A stretch of 20,080 bases of DNA from NCBI GenBank assembly GCA_034666705.1, contig JAXDLH010000285.1:1-20080 (forward strand), in the 5' to 3' direction. Position 1 is the stretch's first letter, and the number at the start of each line of letters is the position of its first letter. A program made the translations under genes and the position numbers. Shown here in pieces: positions 1 through 7,341 of this stretch. Under the pieces are notes generated by a model. The model searched no databases and was not told where the DNA came from. It was given only the letters and a program-made list of their open reading frames with translations. Origin of the DNA: JAXDLH01 sp034666705 (lineage in GTDB: Bacteria > Chloroflexota > UBA6077 > SHYK01).

Positions 1-989
1 ACATCGGCGGCGGCACCACCAAGCTCTCGCTGATCCGCGAGGGCATCGTCCTGCAGACGGCCGCGGTCAGTGTGGGCGCGCGGCTCGTGGCTTTCGACAA
101 GGGCGGAGACGTCACGCGCATCGAGGAGCCGGGTGCCATTATTGCGGCTGAGCTCGGCATCCCCCTTGCGCTTGGCAAGCCGATCTCCGAGGCGGACCAG
201 GAGCGAATCGCCACCCGACTCAACGAGATCCTTTTCGAGGTCGTGAACGGCGGCCCATACTCAGCACGAACCCAGGAGTTCATGCTCACCGAGAATCTGG
301 TGATCGCCCCGAATCTGCGCGACGTGCAGCACATCGTCTGCTCGGGCGGCGTCTCGGAGTACGTGTACGAGCGAGAGACGACGACCTACGGCGACCTCGG
401 CCCGCGCTTTGGCCGGGCGATTCGCCAGTCGCTGGCGAGCTACAACCGGCCCGGGCTGCTCGACGTGCCCGCCGAGGGGATTCGCGCCACCGTCATCGGC
501 GCGGGCGAGTACACCGTCCAGGCGAGCGGCACGACAACGTATGTGTCGAACCATGCGTCGCTGCCAGTCTTCGGCCTGCAGGTGATCAGGCCGATTCTCG
601 AGAACGGCGACTCAGTCGAGGACGCCATCCAGGGCGCGCTCGCCAAGGTCGACCTGCGCGAGCTCATCCCCGGCCTGGCGATCGCCGTCCTGCTCGAGGG
701 GCAGCAGAACTATCAGTCGCTGCGACGCCTCGCCGAGGGGATCGCCGGTGCTGCCGGTCGCGCCAGCAATGGCGCCTTCCCGCTCTACCTGGTGCTCAAT
801 CAGGACGTGGCGCGCTCGCTCGGCGGCATCCTCCACGAGGAGCTAGAGCTGGGGCGCGACGTGATCGTGCTGGATGGCATCGACGTGGGCGACCTCGAGT
901 ACGTGGACGTGGGGCGGCCGATTGGCGCGAGCCAGGTACTGCCCGTGACTGTGAAGTCGCTGCTCTTCCCGGCGGCCGTGCCGGTCTGA
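1..989 (+). CDS. eutA: Ethanolamine ammonia-lyase reactivating factor EutA (5' truncated by window edge)
   Basis: The reading frame is open from base 3, so the gene begins upstream of the window; 328 residues are visible against roughly 470 for the family. The visible part opens with the actin/Hsp70-type phosphate loop IGGGTTKLSL, typical of EutA, and ends with the usual EutA tail around DGIDVGDLEYVDVGRPI and VKSLLFPA. From family knowledge, EutA is a cytosolic ATPase that exchanges damaged adenosylcobalamin out of ethanolamine ammonia-lyase (EutBC). EutBC is probably encoded just upstream, but that is not visible. The stop at 987-989 is followed by a strong hairpin facing the convergent regulator gene. 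No eut shell-protein gene is seen here. Confidence in the family is high; the true start cannot be judged. Confidence 0.93.
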   Translation, partial: IGGGTTKLSLIREGIVLQTAAVSVGARLVAFDKGGDVTRIEEPGAIIAAELGIPLALGKPISEADQERIATRLNEILFEVVNGGPYSARTQEFMLTENLVIAPNLRDVQHIVCSGGVSEYVYERETTTYGDLGPRFGRAIRQSLASYNRPGLLDVPAEGIRATVIGAGEYTVQASGTTTYVSNHASLPVFGLQVIRPILENGDSVEDAIQGALAKVDLRELIPGLAIAVLLEGQQNYQSLRRLAEGIAGAAGRASNGAFPLYLVLNQDVARSLGGILHEELELGRDVIVLDGIDVGDLEYVDVGRPIGASQVLPVTVKSLLFPAAVPV

Positions 990-1015
990 CGAATCCCGAT
1001 TACTGAATATGCCGC

Positions 1016-1060
1016 GTGGAGGGATGGTGAGATGGCTGGGCCATCTCACCATCCCTCCAC
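1016..1060. terminator. Perfect 21-bp hairpin, probable bidirectional terminator
   Basis: Bases 1016-1036 and 1040-1060 are exact reverse complements separated by the 3-nt loop TGG. The hairpin lies between the stop of eutA (989) and the stop of the CRP-like gene (1061-1063, minus), so it would end both convergent transcripts. There is no T tract on either side, so it is not a textbook intrinsic terminator. A repeated palindromic element is the alternative. Confidence 0.7.
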
Positions 1061-1753
1061 TCACGTAATGCGCCGCCGAAGCTGCTCCTCGTCGCGCACG
1101 TAGATCTGCCGGCCGCGCCGCTCGATCGCGCCGTTCTGCTCGAACCAGCTGAGCTGCTTGTTCACACTCTCACGGGTACCGCCGATCATGGCGGCGAGAT
1201 CCACCTGGGTGAGCGGCAGGCTGATCTCGATCGCACCATCGGTCGTGCGGCGACCATACTGGGCGGCAAGATCGAGCAAGCGTTTGGCAACCTGGCCGCG
1301 CAGGTCCAAGAAAGCCAGGTCGGTGGCGAGAAGCGTCGTCTGACGCAAGCGGCCCGCCAGGATCCGGAGCAGACGCTCCATCAGCGCCGGATAGGCACGC
1401 ATGGTCTTCTGAAATGCGGGCCGCGCGACGACAATCGTGCGCACACTGTCGATCGCCTCGATCGTCGCCGAGCGCGGCCCGCCGTCGATCATCGAGAGCT
1501 CGCCCACGAAGTCCCCGGGACCAAGAATCGCCACGACGGCGACGTCGCCGGTATCCGCGGGCACGATGACCTTGACCTTGCCCGCGACGACGATGTGGAG
1601 CGTCTCCCCGGGCTCGCCGCAGCTCATCAGCACGTCGCCGCGTCGATACGTGCTGATCTGCGACGCCGCGGCGAGCTGCTCGACGATCTCCAACGACAGG
1701 TCGGCGAGCAACGCCGTTCGCCCGAGCTGCTCCCGCATGACCGCGGCGTCCAC
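1061..1753 (-). CDS. CRP/FNR family transcriptional regulator
   Basis: A 230-residue protein of usual family length. Residues ~15-125 form the cyclic-nucleotide-binding-type beta roll (RRGDVLMSCGEPGETLHIVVAG, then GPGDFVGELSMIDGGPRSATIEA). A long dimer helix follows, and a winged helix-turn-helix (LTQVDLAAMIGGTRESVNKQL) fills the C-terminus. The GELSMIDGGPRSAT stretch resembles the phosphate-binding cassette, so cAMP or another small ligand could bind. The FNR cysteines for a 4Fe-4S cluster are absent. GTG at 1753 is preferred because GAGG lies 7 nt upstream; ATG at 1738 is an alternative. The gene is single and points toward eutA across a shared hairpin. Its regulon is unknown; the importer operon beside it is transcribed in the same direction and could be a target, but nothing in the sequence proves this. 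Confidence 0.92.
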   Translation of the reverse strand: MDAAVMREQLGRTALLADLSLEIVEQLAAASQISTYRRGDVLMSCGEPGETLHIVVAGKVKVIVPADTGDVAVVAILGPGDFVGELSMIDGGPRSATIEAIDSVRTIVVARPAFQKTMRAYPALMERLLRILAGRLRQTTLLATDLAFLDLRGQVAKRLLDLAAQYGRRTTDGAIEISLPLTQVDLAAMIGGTRESVNKQLSWFEQNGAIERRGRQIYVRDEEQLRRRIT

Positions 1754-1835
1754 GATGCGACCTCGTTCGTTAATGGTCGACGGTCCTTACCGCCGTGTCA
1801 TGGTAGCGCGCCGCGCCCAGAACGGCGCACGATGC

Positions 1836-1862
1836 AAACGGCCCCAAGTCGAGGAGCCGTTT
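1836..1862. other. 7-bp inverted repeat upstream of the CRP-like gene
   Basis: AAACGGC (1836-1842) and GCCGTTT (1856-1862) are exact inverted copies around a 13-nt loop, in the 242-bp gap between the importer operon and the CRP-like gene. This could be a regulator site in the crp-like promoter region or a weak hairpin. Apart from this and the next hairpin the gap shows no gene on either strand. Confidence 0.3.
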
Positions 1863-1906
1863 GACCTTCGGGGCGCAGCCACTCAGGTGGAAACACGCCG
1901 GGAACC

Positions 1907-1943
1907 GGACCGCCGCCGGGAACGGCGGGCCGACGGGCGGTCC
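1907..1943 (-). terminator. GC-rich hairpin, possible terminator of the importer operon
   Basis: GGACCGCC (1907-1914) pairs exactly with GGCGGTCC (1936-1943), and the 21-nt interior is itself GC-rich and foldable. It sits 53-89 nt downstream of the permease stop on the minus strand, where the operon transcript should end. There is no T run, so the assignment is tentative. Confidence 0.35.
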
Positions 1944-1995
1944 CGCGCGCCCAACCCGCCTTTTCGGGGGGCAGCACGCGATTCCGAATCGGTGC

Positions 1996-2871
1996 CTACG
2001 CCGTTTGCTCTACGAGGCCGCGCCGTTCCCGGATTCCACGATCGAGCCGCCCGAAGAGCACCACGTCGACCAGCACCCCGATCAGCAGCACGACGAGCAT
2101 CGATGCGAGCAGCTCCTCCGCGTCGGAGAACTCGCGCGCGAACTCGAGGCGGACGCCCACGGACGCCTGCCCACCGATGATGACGAGCAGCTCGCCCGCC
2201 ATCAGGCTCCGCCAGGCGAACGCCCAGCCCTGCTTGAACCCCGCCATCAGTGAGGGGAGTGCGGCCGGCAGGATGACGTAGCGGTAGAAGGCGGGACCAC
2301 GCGCGCCGAGCACCCGCCCGGCGCGGAGCGTCAGCGGGGGGATGTGGTCGATGCCCGCCACGATGCCGTTGGCAATGGAGGGCGCGGCACCGAGGATGAC
2401 GACGAAGAGGATGGCGGACTCGCTGAGGTTGAAGAGGAGGATCGCCAGCGGAAACCACGCGACGGACGGCATTGACTGCAGTCCGGTAATGAGCGCCCCA
2501 AACGCCGCGCGGAGCAGGCGGGCGCGCGCGATTGCGATGCCAAAGAGCGTGCCAATGGCCAGCGCGATCCCATAGCCGACCGCGGCGCGCCGCAGCGTGG
2601 TGAAGACGGCGCCCCAGAACTCCGGGGTCGTCGAATCCTTCACCAGACGCGCCAACACTGCCTCCGGGGCCGGCAATACGTACGATGGCCGCCAGTGCAG
2701 CCAGACGAGCACCTGCCAGATGAACAGCCCGAGTGCGATCGCCGCGAGCTGCGGCCAGACCGCCGACCAGAACCGTCGCACGCGACCCGGGCGTGCAGGC
2801 GATGCACTGGCCGGCGCGTCGAGCTCAGCAAATGGGTCCACGGTTGCTGCGGACCGCGCCATCCGGGTCAC
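1996..2871 (-). CDS. ssuC: ABC transporter permease, NitT/TauT (SsuC/TauC) family
   Basis: A 291-residue inner-membrane protein, a little longer than typical SsuC because of a ~35-residue soluble N-terminus. About six hydrophobic segments are visible (PQLAAIALGLFIWQVLVW, GYGIALAIGTLFGIAIA, and others to LLASMLVVLLIGVLVDVVLF). The ATPase-coupling EAA-like loop is near GRVLGARGPAFYRYVILPAALP. It would form the channel of a sulfonate, taurine or similar anion importer. It is the last gene of the operon: its GTG start overlaps the ATPase stop by 4 nt (GTGA, 2868-2871), which suggests translational coupling; ATG at 2862 is an alternative start. Substrate cannot be read from the permease; the ssu name is by family resemblance. 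Confidence 0.9.
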   Translation of the reverse strand: MTRMARSAATVDPFAELDAPASASPARPGRVRRFWSAVWPQLAAIALGLFIWQVLVWLHWRPSYVLPAPEAVLARLVKDSTTPEFWGAVFTTLRRAAVGYGIALAIGTLFGIAIARARLLRAAFGALITGLQSMPSVAWFPLAILLFNLSESAILFVVILGAAPSIANGIVAGIDHIPPLTLRAGRVLGARGPAFYRYVILPAALPSLMAGFKQGWAFAWRSLMAGELLVIIGGQASVGVRLEFAREFSDAEELLASMLVVLLIGVLVDVVLFGRLDRGIRERRGLVEQTA

Positions 2872-3662
2872 GCCGGCGCGGCAGGCCGCCCCAGGGCCCG
2901 CAGTTGCTCGGTGATCTCCGCCGCCAGCTCGGCGTTCTCGGTGGAATCGATATGCCTGGGACGAGGCAGATCGACGTGATATTCAGCCGCAATCCGCCCT
3001 GGCCGGCTGGAGAGCACGATCACGCGGTCGCCCAGCCGCACCGCCTCGCGCACGTTGTGCGTGACGAAAACCACCGTCAGCCCGGCCTGCCGCCACACGC
3101 GCTCGATCTCGTCGTGCAGCAGATCGCGCGTCATCGCGTCGAGCGCGCCAAACGGCTCGTCCATGAGCAGCACCGGCGACTCCTGCGCGAGGGCGCGGGC
3201 GAGGGCGACGCGCTGGCGCATGCCGCCAGACAACTCATGCGGCCGCCGCCGAGCGAAATCGTCGAGGCGCACCATCTCGAGCAGGTCGGCGACCCGCCGC
3301 CGCCGATCGAGCTTCGGCAGCCGTCGCATGAGTAAGGGAAAATCCACATTCTGTTCCACGGTGAGCCAGGGGAACAGCGCCGGATCCTGGAACATGAGCG
3401 CCGCGCCGCCGCTCACCCGAACCGTGCCACTCGTCGGCCGGTCGAGGCCGGCGACGAGGTTGAGCAGCGTGCTCTTCCCGCAGCCGGATGCGCCGACGAG
3501 GCAGAGGAACTCGCCGGTCGCGACGCGAAGCGAGATGCCGTCGAGTGCAAGCGTGGCGGTCGCACCGACGCCGTAGCTCTTCGTCACGTCCTCCAACTCG
3601 ACCGTCGCGTCAGACGAGGCGACCGACGGCGGGATGGGGACCAGCATGAGCGGGAGCGCCAT
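2868..3662 (-). CDS. ssuB: ABC transporter ATP-binding protein, SsuB/TauB family
   Basis: A 264-residue ATPase with all canonical parts in order: Walker A GASGCGKST (~residue 57), Q loop in LMFQDPALFPWLTVEQNV, signature LSGGMRQRVALARAL, Walker B VLLMDEPFGALD, and switch His in VVFVTHNVREAV. The FGALDAMTR and LFPWL stretches are typical of the nitrate/sulfonate/taurine branch. It energises the importer made with the neighbouring permease and lipoprotein. Its start overlaps the binding-protein stop by one base (TGATG at 3660-3664), and its stop overlaps the permease start by 4 nt, so the three genes are tightly coupled. The ~20 residues before the first beta strand are not conserved in the family, so an internal start remains possible. 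Confidence 0.95.
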   Translation of the reverse strand: MALPLMLVPIPPSVASSDATVELEDVTKSYGVGATATLALDGISLRVATGEFLCLVGASGCGKSTLLNLVAGLDRPTSGTVRVSGGAALMFQDPALFPWLTVEQNVDFPLLMRRLPKLDRRRRVADLLEMVRLDDFARRRPHELSGGMRQRVALARALAQESPVLLMDEPFGALDAMTRDLLHDEIERVWRQAGLTVVFVTHNVREAVRLGDRVIVLSSRPGRIAAEYHVDLPRPRHIDSTENAELAAEITEQLRALGRPAAPA

Positions 3663-4774
3663 CAGCTACTCACTTCCGGCTTGCCACTTGCCCGCAGCAC
3701 CCGGTTGAGGGCGTCGAGATTGTAGATCTGATCGATGTTCTGGCCCCCGAGCTGCAAGAACCCGAGATCGGTGGCATTGGCCGCCGATTGGCGAAGCGCC
3801 GCGGCGAGCGGATCGACCGTGAAGCTCATATTCTTCCACGCCCCGGCCATCGCTTCATCGCTCAGGCTTGAGCCGGTGAGGCGGCGGAGCGCCTCGTTCA
3901 CCTGGCGCTGCGCCTGCGCGGGTTGACTGTTGACGTAGTCGGTCGCATCGGTATGGGCCCGCACGAGGCCATCGACCACGTCCGGGTGCTGCTGCATAAA
4001 GGCGGCGCGAACGATGAGCAACGTGGTCGGGAACTGCCCGTTCGGCCACAGATCACGCTCATCGACGAGGACCTTGCCCCCGCCCTCCTGCACCAGCCGC
4101 GTCGCCCACGGCTCCGGCACCCATGCACCGGCGATCTGCCCGCTGCGGAACGTCTGCAGCGTCTGCGAGTTGTCCTGCGGAACCACGAAGACGTCGCCCC
4201 CGCCGGTCGGGGTCGTCTTCAGCCCTTGCGTGCTGAGCCAGTGACGCAGCGCCACATCCTGGGTGTTGCCGAGCTGGGGCGACGCAACACCCTTACCGAC
4301 GAGGTCGGCCGCGCTATTGACGTCGGGCTGCACGACGAGTGACGAGCCGCCAGACGTGGCGCCGGCAAGCACCCGCACCGCCTCGCCGTGGGACTGAATG
4401 AATGCGTTGATGGCGGGGTTTGGACCCACATAGGATGCGTCGAGCGCGTCGGCGAACAACGCCTCGACCGCCGCGGGGCCGGCATTGAACTGCGAAGTCT
4501 GGAGCGAAACACTGGGCCCGAGGTCGCGGGCGAAGATCCCCGCCTCGACGCCGACGATTGCCGTCGCGTGCGTGATGTTCGGGAAGTAACCGAGCCGCAG
4601 CGTGACCGGCGCTGCTGCTGCGCCGTTGGTCGCGCTCACCAGGTTGGCGCCGGAGGGCGTACTACACGCGACGAGCACCGTCCCAATCGCGAGTGCACAG
4701 AGCGCACCCAGCGCGCGCCGGAGCGCGTGGGCTGCGACGTCGGGACGGGACGATCGATTGCGTGCGGTTGCCAC
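3662..4774 (-). CDS. ssuA: ABC transporter substrate-binding lipoprotein, SsuA/NMT1 type
   Basis: A 370-residue lipoprotein that captures the substrate outside the membrane. Start chosen at GTG 4774 because AGGAGG (4786-4781) lies 6 nt upstream; reading further upstream would translate the promoter and operator. The N-terminus has Arg-rich residues, a hydrophobic stretch (ALGALCALAIGTVLVAC) and a lipobox Cys at residue 37, followed by a low-complexity linker. The binding fold opens with TLRLGYFPNITHATAIVGVEAGIF and contains YVGPNPAINAFI and AGAWVPEPWATRLV, typical of sulfonate/nitrate/taurine binding proteins. It is the first gene of the ssuABC-like operon. Aliphatic sulfonate is the likely ligand class, but nitrate, thiamine-precursor or phosphonate-like ligands cannot be ruled out from sequence alone. 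Confidence 0.9.
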   Translation of the reverse strand: MATARNRSSRPDVAAHALRRALGALCALAIGTVLVACSTPSGANLVSATNGAAAAPVTLRLGYFPNITHATAIVGVEAGIFARDLGPSVSLQTSQFNAGPAAVEALFADALDASYVGPNPAINAFIQSHGEAVRVLAGATSGGSSLVVQPDVNSAADLVGKGVASPQLGNTQDVALRHWLSTQGLKTTPTGGGDVFVVPQDNSQTLQTFRSGQIAGAWVPEPWATRLVQEGGGKVLVDERDLWPNGQFPTTLLIVRAAFMQQHPDVVDGLVRAHTDATDYVNSQPAQAQRQVNEALRRLTGSSLSDEAMAGAWKNMSFTVDPLAAALRQSAANATDLGFLQLGGQNIDQIYNLDALNRVLRASGKPEVSS

Positions 4775-4791
4775 TCGAGCCCTCCTATTGT

Positions 4792-4815
4792 TGACTATTC
4801 CTATCGGAATAGTCA
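4792..4815 (-). promoter_or_regulatory. Inverted-repeat operator in the ssuA leader
   Basis: TGACTATTCC and GGAATAGTCA are exact inverted copies separated by 4 nt (TATC). The site lies just downstream of the predicted -10 and ends 6 bp before the AGGAGG ribosome site, where a bound protein would block transcription. The core ATTCCTATCGGAAT resembles sites bound by Rrf2-family repressors such as CymR, which control sulfur-source genes. That likeness is from memory and not verified. Confidence 0.7.
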
Positions 4816-4827
4816 GAATATAACGGA

Positions 4828-4857
4828 AGTCTAGAGGGGCGATCGCACCCATGTCAA
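4828..4857 (-). promoter_or_regulatory. Sigma70-like promoter of the ssuABC-like operon
   Basis: On the minus strand a perfect TTGACA (-35, 4857-4852) is followed after 18 nt by TAGACT (-10, 4833-4828, 4 of 6 matches). Transcription would begin near 4821, placing the inverted repeat within the first transcribed bases. Confidence 0.6.
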
Positions 4858-4898
4858 GCGTGCGTTGCGAACGCCGTGACTGAGGCGCCGCGCGATGC

Positions 4899-5636
4899 TC
4901 AGCGCACGATGTTGCCGCAGGAGATCATGGTGTTGTCGTCCGGGCTTTGCTGGACGACGAGCGCGTAGTATCCGTCGACCATCTCCATCAACTTATGGTC
5001 GATCTCCACGGTCCGGCTGCCGCCCTGGACGTTGCCCAGCCGCTGGAGCACCGTATCGGTTGGCGCGGTGCAGCTTCCCTCCATGATCAGCGCCGGATAG
5101 AGGCCGTCCGGCCCCACGAGGCGGATGTCGACCCGCGTACCGCCAATCTCCGTCATGGCGACGAAGCCGGCCACGCCCGAGTCGTTTTGCGCACCCATGT
5201 TGAGGGTGATCTGGGTAACCACGGAGTTCACCTGGTAGGTGGAGAAGCTCGACGCCGGGCTCGCCTGCGCGCTATAGCTCGAGAACGGCACCGGCGTGTT
5301 GACGATGCCGAGGGTCGGGGCGGCCGGCTCGACCGGCTGGTTCTGCGGGGTGGGCACGGGCGTCGGGGTGGGCACCTCAGTCGGCGGTACCTCCGTCGGC
5401 TCCTCCGTTGGGACCAGCGACGTGCCGGTCACACCTGGCTCCCCGATCGCCTCGGCGCCGGGTACGATCGCCGTGCCGTTGAGCTGGGGAATCGGTGAGC
5501 CGCCCAGGGCGATTGCGGTGCGGTTCGCGGGCGGCACTGTTGGCGTGGCGGACTGGCTTGGACCGGAGGAGCAGGCGCTCATGAGCAGTGCGATCGCGGC
5601 AAGCGGTGCAGTCACGTGTAGCAGAGATCGTCGCAT
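4899..5636 (-). CDS. Lipoprotein with Pro/Thr linker and CHRD/SOD-like C-terminal domain
   Basis: About 245 residues from ATG 5636, chosen because GAGG lies 9 nt upstream and the protein then opens directly with a lipoprotein signal (MRRSLLHVTAPLAAIALLMSAC, Cys22). ATG 5645 in the same frame is possible; an open frame continues to 5780 but adds uncharged, unlikely sequence. A long linker rich in Pro, Thr, Glu and Val (PTEEPTEVPPTEVPTPTPV) leads to a ~100-residue beta-rich domain: NDSGVAGFVAMTEIGGTRVDIRLVG, YPALIMEGSC, and a closing DNTMISCGNIV. This resembles the CHRD or Cu/Zn-SOD-like domain of many Chloroflexota and actinobacterial exported proteins. The two Cys residues probably form a disulfide. 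The HIH of related proteins is replaced by L-I-M, so metal binding is doubtful. Function unknown. Confidence 0.8.
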   Translation of the reverse strand: MRRSLLHVTAPLAAIALLMSACSSGPSQSATPTVPPANRTAIALGGSPIPQLNGTAIVPGAEAIGEPGVTGTSLVPTEEPTEVPPTEVPTPTPVPTPQNQPVEPAAPTLGIVNTPVPFSSYSAQASPASSFSTYQVNSVVTQITLNMGAQNDSGVAGFVAMTEIGGTRVDIRLVGPDGLYPALIMEGSCTAPTDTVLQRLGNVQGGSRTVEIDHKLMEMVDGYYALVVQQSPDDNTMISCGNIVR

Positions 5637-5882
5637 GGAGAGCATCCTCGCGTCGGATTTGGGTCTTGCGCCCGCGTGGTGCGGGTTATTCAGGCCCGAG
5701 GGCGGACCACCTCGCGCGGCGGCAGACGGTACTTCCGCCGCAGTGGCCGGGCCTTCCAAACTGTAAACGTCAGCGCGCACTCCGTGTGACGCACGGCCAC
5801 CTCCCTCGGCGATTGCGGGGGCGTCGTTGCGAAGCTGTTACAAGGTCTGGGCGACCTGGGGCCGCGGCGGTCCGCTGCGCCG
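5637..5882 (-). other. 246-bp gap upstream of the lipoprotein gene with small GC hairpins
   Basis: No gene is supported here. Two short inverted repeats are visible: 5671-5685 (CCCGC, loop GTGGT, GCGGG) and 5697-5714 (CGAGG and CCTCG around 8 nt). They lie in the probable 5' leader of the lipoprotein gene and downstream of the NTF2-like gene, so they could be part of a terminator or leader structure. No convincing promoter was found. Confidence 0.3.
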
Positions 5883-6251
5883 TTAGTCGGCGAGGTATGA
5901 GACAGGACTGGAGTGGTGATGGATGAGCCGCCACGCGCCCGCTTCGTTGATGAAGATGTTCGTGGCGGCGAGCGGCGTACCACTGACGAGCTCGCGACAG
6001 AGCACCAGTGCGATCTCGCCGACGAAGCTGACGGTGGCGCTGCCCGTCACGACGCGTGGCTGGGCGGGGTTGCTGAGGATGCCGCGCCAGCTCTCCATTA
6101 CCGACTCGCGATCGTGGAGCGCCGTCCAACCCGGGTGGATGCAGGCAACCGGGGCATCCTGCGCCCAGAGGGCGTCCATCGCCGCGACGTCCTTCTGGTT
6201 GAACGCTCGGTAGAACGCCTCGTTCGCTTCCAGCACCGCCTCATCGCCCAC
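5883..6251 (-). CDS. NTF2-like (SnoaL/DUF4440-type) small protein
   Basis: A 122-residue cone-fold protein of usual length. The start is GTG 6251, with AGGAGG (6264-6259) 7 nt upstream; a second candidate is ATG 6275, which overlaps the stop of the upstream gene by one base (TGATG). Diagnostic parts are ANEAFYRAFNQKDVAAMDALWAQDAPVACIHPGW, HDRESVMESWRGIL, an ALVLCREL strand, and the final AWRLIHHHSSP. Family members include ketosteroid-isomerase-like enzymes, ligand-binding proteins and SnoaL-like cyclases. The HHH near the end and the buried His/Asp pair could line a small pocket. It is co-transcribed with the decarboxylase-like gene, so a joint role on an aromatic or keto acid is reasonable but unproven. 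Confidence 0.87.
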   Translation of the reverse strand: MGDEAVLEANEAFYRAFNQKDVAAMDALWAQDAPVACIHPGWTALHDRESVMESWRGILSNPAQPRVVTGSATVSFVGEIALVLCRELVSGTPLAATNIFINEAGAWRLIHHHSSPVSYLAD

Positions 6252-6274
6252 CGCCTCGCCTCCTTCTCGCCCCA

Positions 6275-7243
6275 TCAGTTAGCGGCGACGAGCGGCTTGC
6301 CGTCGCGCTCGAACACCTGCTCTGGCTGGATTGGCTGCGCCAGGAGACCCTGGGCCACCGAGTAATCGATCGCGGTCTGGAGCGTCGTGCGATTCGCGGC
6401 GAGGCCGCTCGGCCACGGGTTCGGGCCGAGGATCTTCTCCTGCGCGGCCCAATCGAGCCCCGGCCAGACTGGGCTTGCCGGGTTCGCCGCGCGCTGCTGC
6501 GCCACGTACGTCTCCAACGTGCGCTCGATGCCGTCGAACACGCTCGTCGCCACCCACGAGTTCGCGTCCAACACGTCGTGCTTGATCACCACGGTGTGCA
6601 TGATCGGGAAGACGCTGTGCCTGGCGTAAAACTCCTGCTCGACCTGGACGAAGTTCGGGAAGAGGCGTCGCGCCTTCGCCCGATCCTCTTCCGCGACTGG
6701 CATGGGCATCGGCACCATGATCGCGTCGAGCTCACCGTCCAGCAGCATGCGGTCAAGCTTGGTGCCTCGCGGCAGTTGATTGAGCTTGAGCCACGACGGC
6801 GGCTGAAAGCCCGGGCTCTCGACCGGCACCAGCGCGAACCAATTCACCGAGGCGATGTCGAAGCTGTGGTCCTGCGCGAGCGGGCCCTTCTGCCAGATGG
6901 CAGCCGAGTTATCCCAGTTCTGCACGCCGATCCGCTTGCCATTGAGCTGCGATGGCTCGGTAATCCCCGAATCCGCGGCGACCCAGATACCGCGGTGGCG
7001 GAACTCACGCAGCGGAAATACGGGAATCGCCGTGAATGGGAAGCCGCCGCCGGCACCCGCCATGCAACCGGCCGTCGAGAACTCACAGATGTCCCACGGG
7101 GCGTCTTCCGCCATCCGGGCATGGCGCTCGCGCGGCACGACGCGCTCGATCTCGAGGTCGATCCCCTCGAACTGCACCGTCCCGTCGTAGAGTGGCGCGA
7201 GCTGCCGTGCATCGCAGGCCATCGTGAGCTTGAGGTTTGCCAT
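6275..7243 (-). CDS. 4,5-dihydroxyphthalate decarboxylase-like (NMT1-fold) protein
   Basis: A 322-residue protein with the type 2 periplasmic binding fold but no signal peptide or lipobox, so it is expected in the cytosol. The opening LKLTMACDARQLAPLYDGTVQFEGIDLE matches the 4,5-dihydroxyphthalate decarboxylase (Pht5) type, as does the pattern ERHARMAEDAPWDICEFSTAGCMAG. A second landmark is LNGKRIGVQNWDNSAAIWQKG. The ribosome site GGGGAGGGG lies just upstream of ATG 7243. It is the first of a two-gene unit with an NTF2-like protein. Decarboxylation of an aromatic acid is the family hypothesis, but many relatives are poorly characterised and may simply bind a ligand. No other phthalate-pathway gene is visible, so this label should be read as a fold-level guess. 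Confidence 0.78.
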   Translation of the reverse strand: MANLKLTMACDARQLAPLYDGTVQFEGIDLEIERVVPRERHARMAEDAPWDICEFSTAGCMAGAGGGFPFTAIPVFPLREFRHRGIWVAADSGITEPSQLNGKRIGVQNWDNSAAIWQKGPLAQDHSFDIASVNWFALVPVESPGFQPPSWLKLNQLPRGTKLDRMLLDGELDAIMVPMPMPVAEEDRAKARRLFPNFVQVEQEFYARHSVFPIMHTVVIKHDVLDANSWVATSVFDGIERTLETYVAQQRAANPASPVWPGLDWAAQEKILGPNPWPSGLAANRTTLQTAIDYSVAQGLLAQPIQPEQVFERDGKPLVAAN

Positions 7244-7269
7244 CTGCCCCTCCCCCGTCGTTCAGGCCA

Positions 7270-7275
7270 AGTGTA
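7270..7275 (-). promoter_or_regulatory. Weak -10 for the decarboxylase-like gene
   Basis: TACACT on the minus strand, preceded by GT, lies ~26 nt upstream of ATG 7243. No acceptable -35 was found at 16-19 nt, so this is a tentative extended -10. Confidence 0.25.
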
Positions 7276-7309
7276 ACGCGATTGCCGGCGCAGGCGGGCC
7301 GCATCTGCC

Positions 7310-7338
7310 TTGCCCCACCAGGGGGCGGTCGGTATAAC
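7310..7338 (+). promoter_or_regulatory. uppP promoter placed for a leaderless mRNA
   Basis: TTGCCC (7310-7315) and TATAAC (7333-7338, 5 of 6 consensus matches) are separated by exactly 17 nt. The -10 ends 3 nt before ATG 7342 and 6 nt before GTG 7345, so the start codon would be at or next to the first transcribed base. No Shine-Dalgarno sequence is at a workable distance. Confidence 0.6.
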
Positions 7339-7341
7339 AGC

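Noticed and set aside
4775..4852. N-terminal extension of the importer binding protein to 4852
   Set aside because: It runs through the predicted -10 and the palindrome; GTG 4774 has AGGAGG at 6 nt.
5637..5780. N-terminal extension of the lipoprotein to 5780
   Set aside because: It would place ~48 residues before a classic lipoprotein signal sequence; ATG 5636 has GAGG 9 nt upstream.
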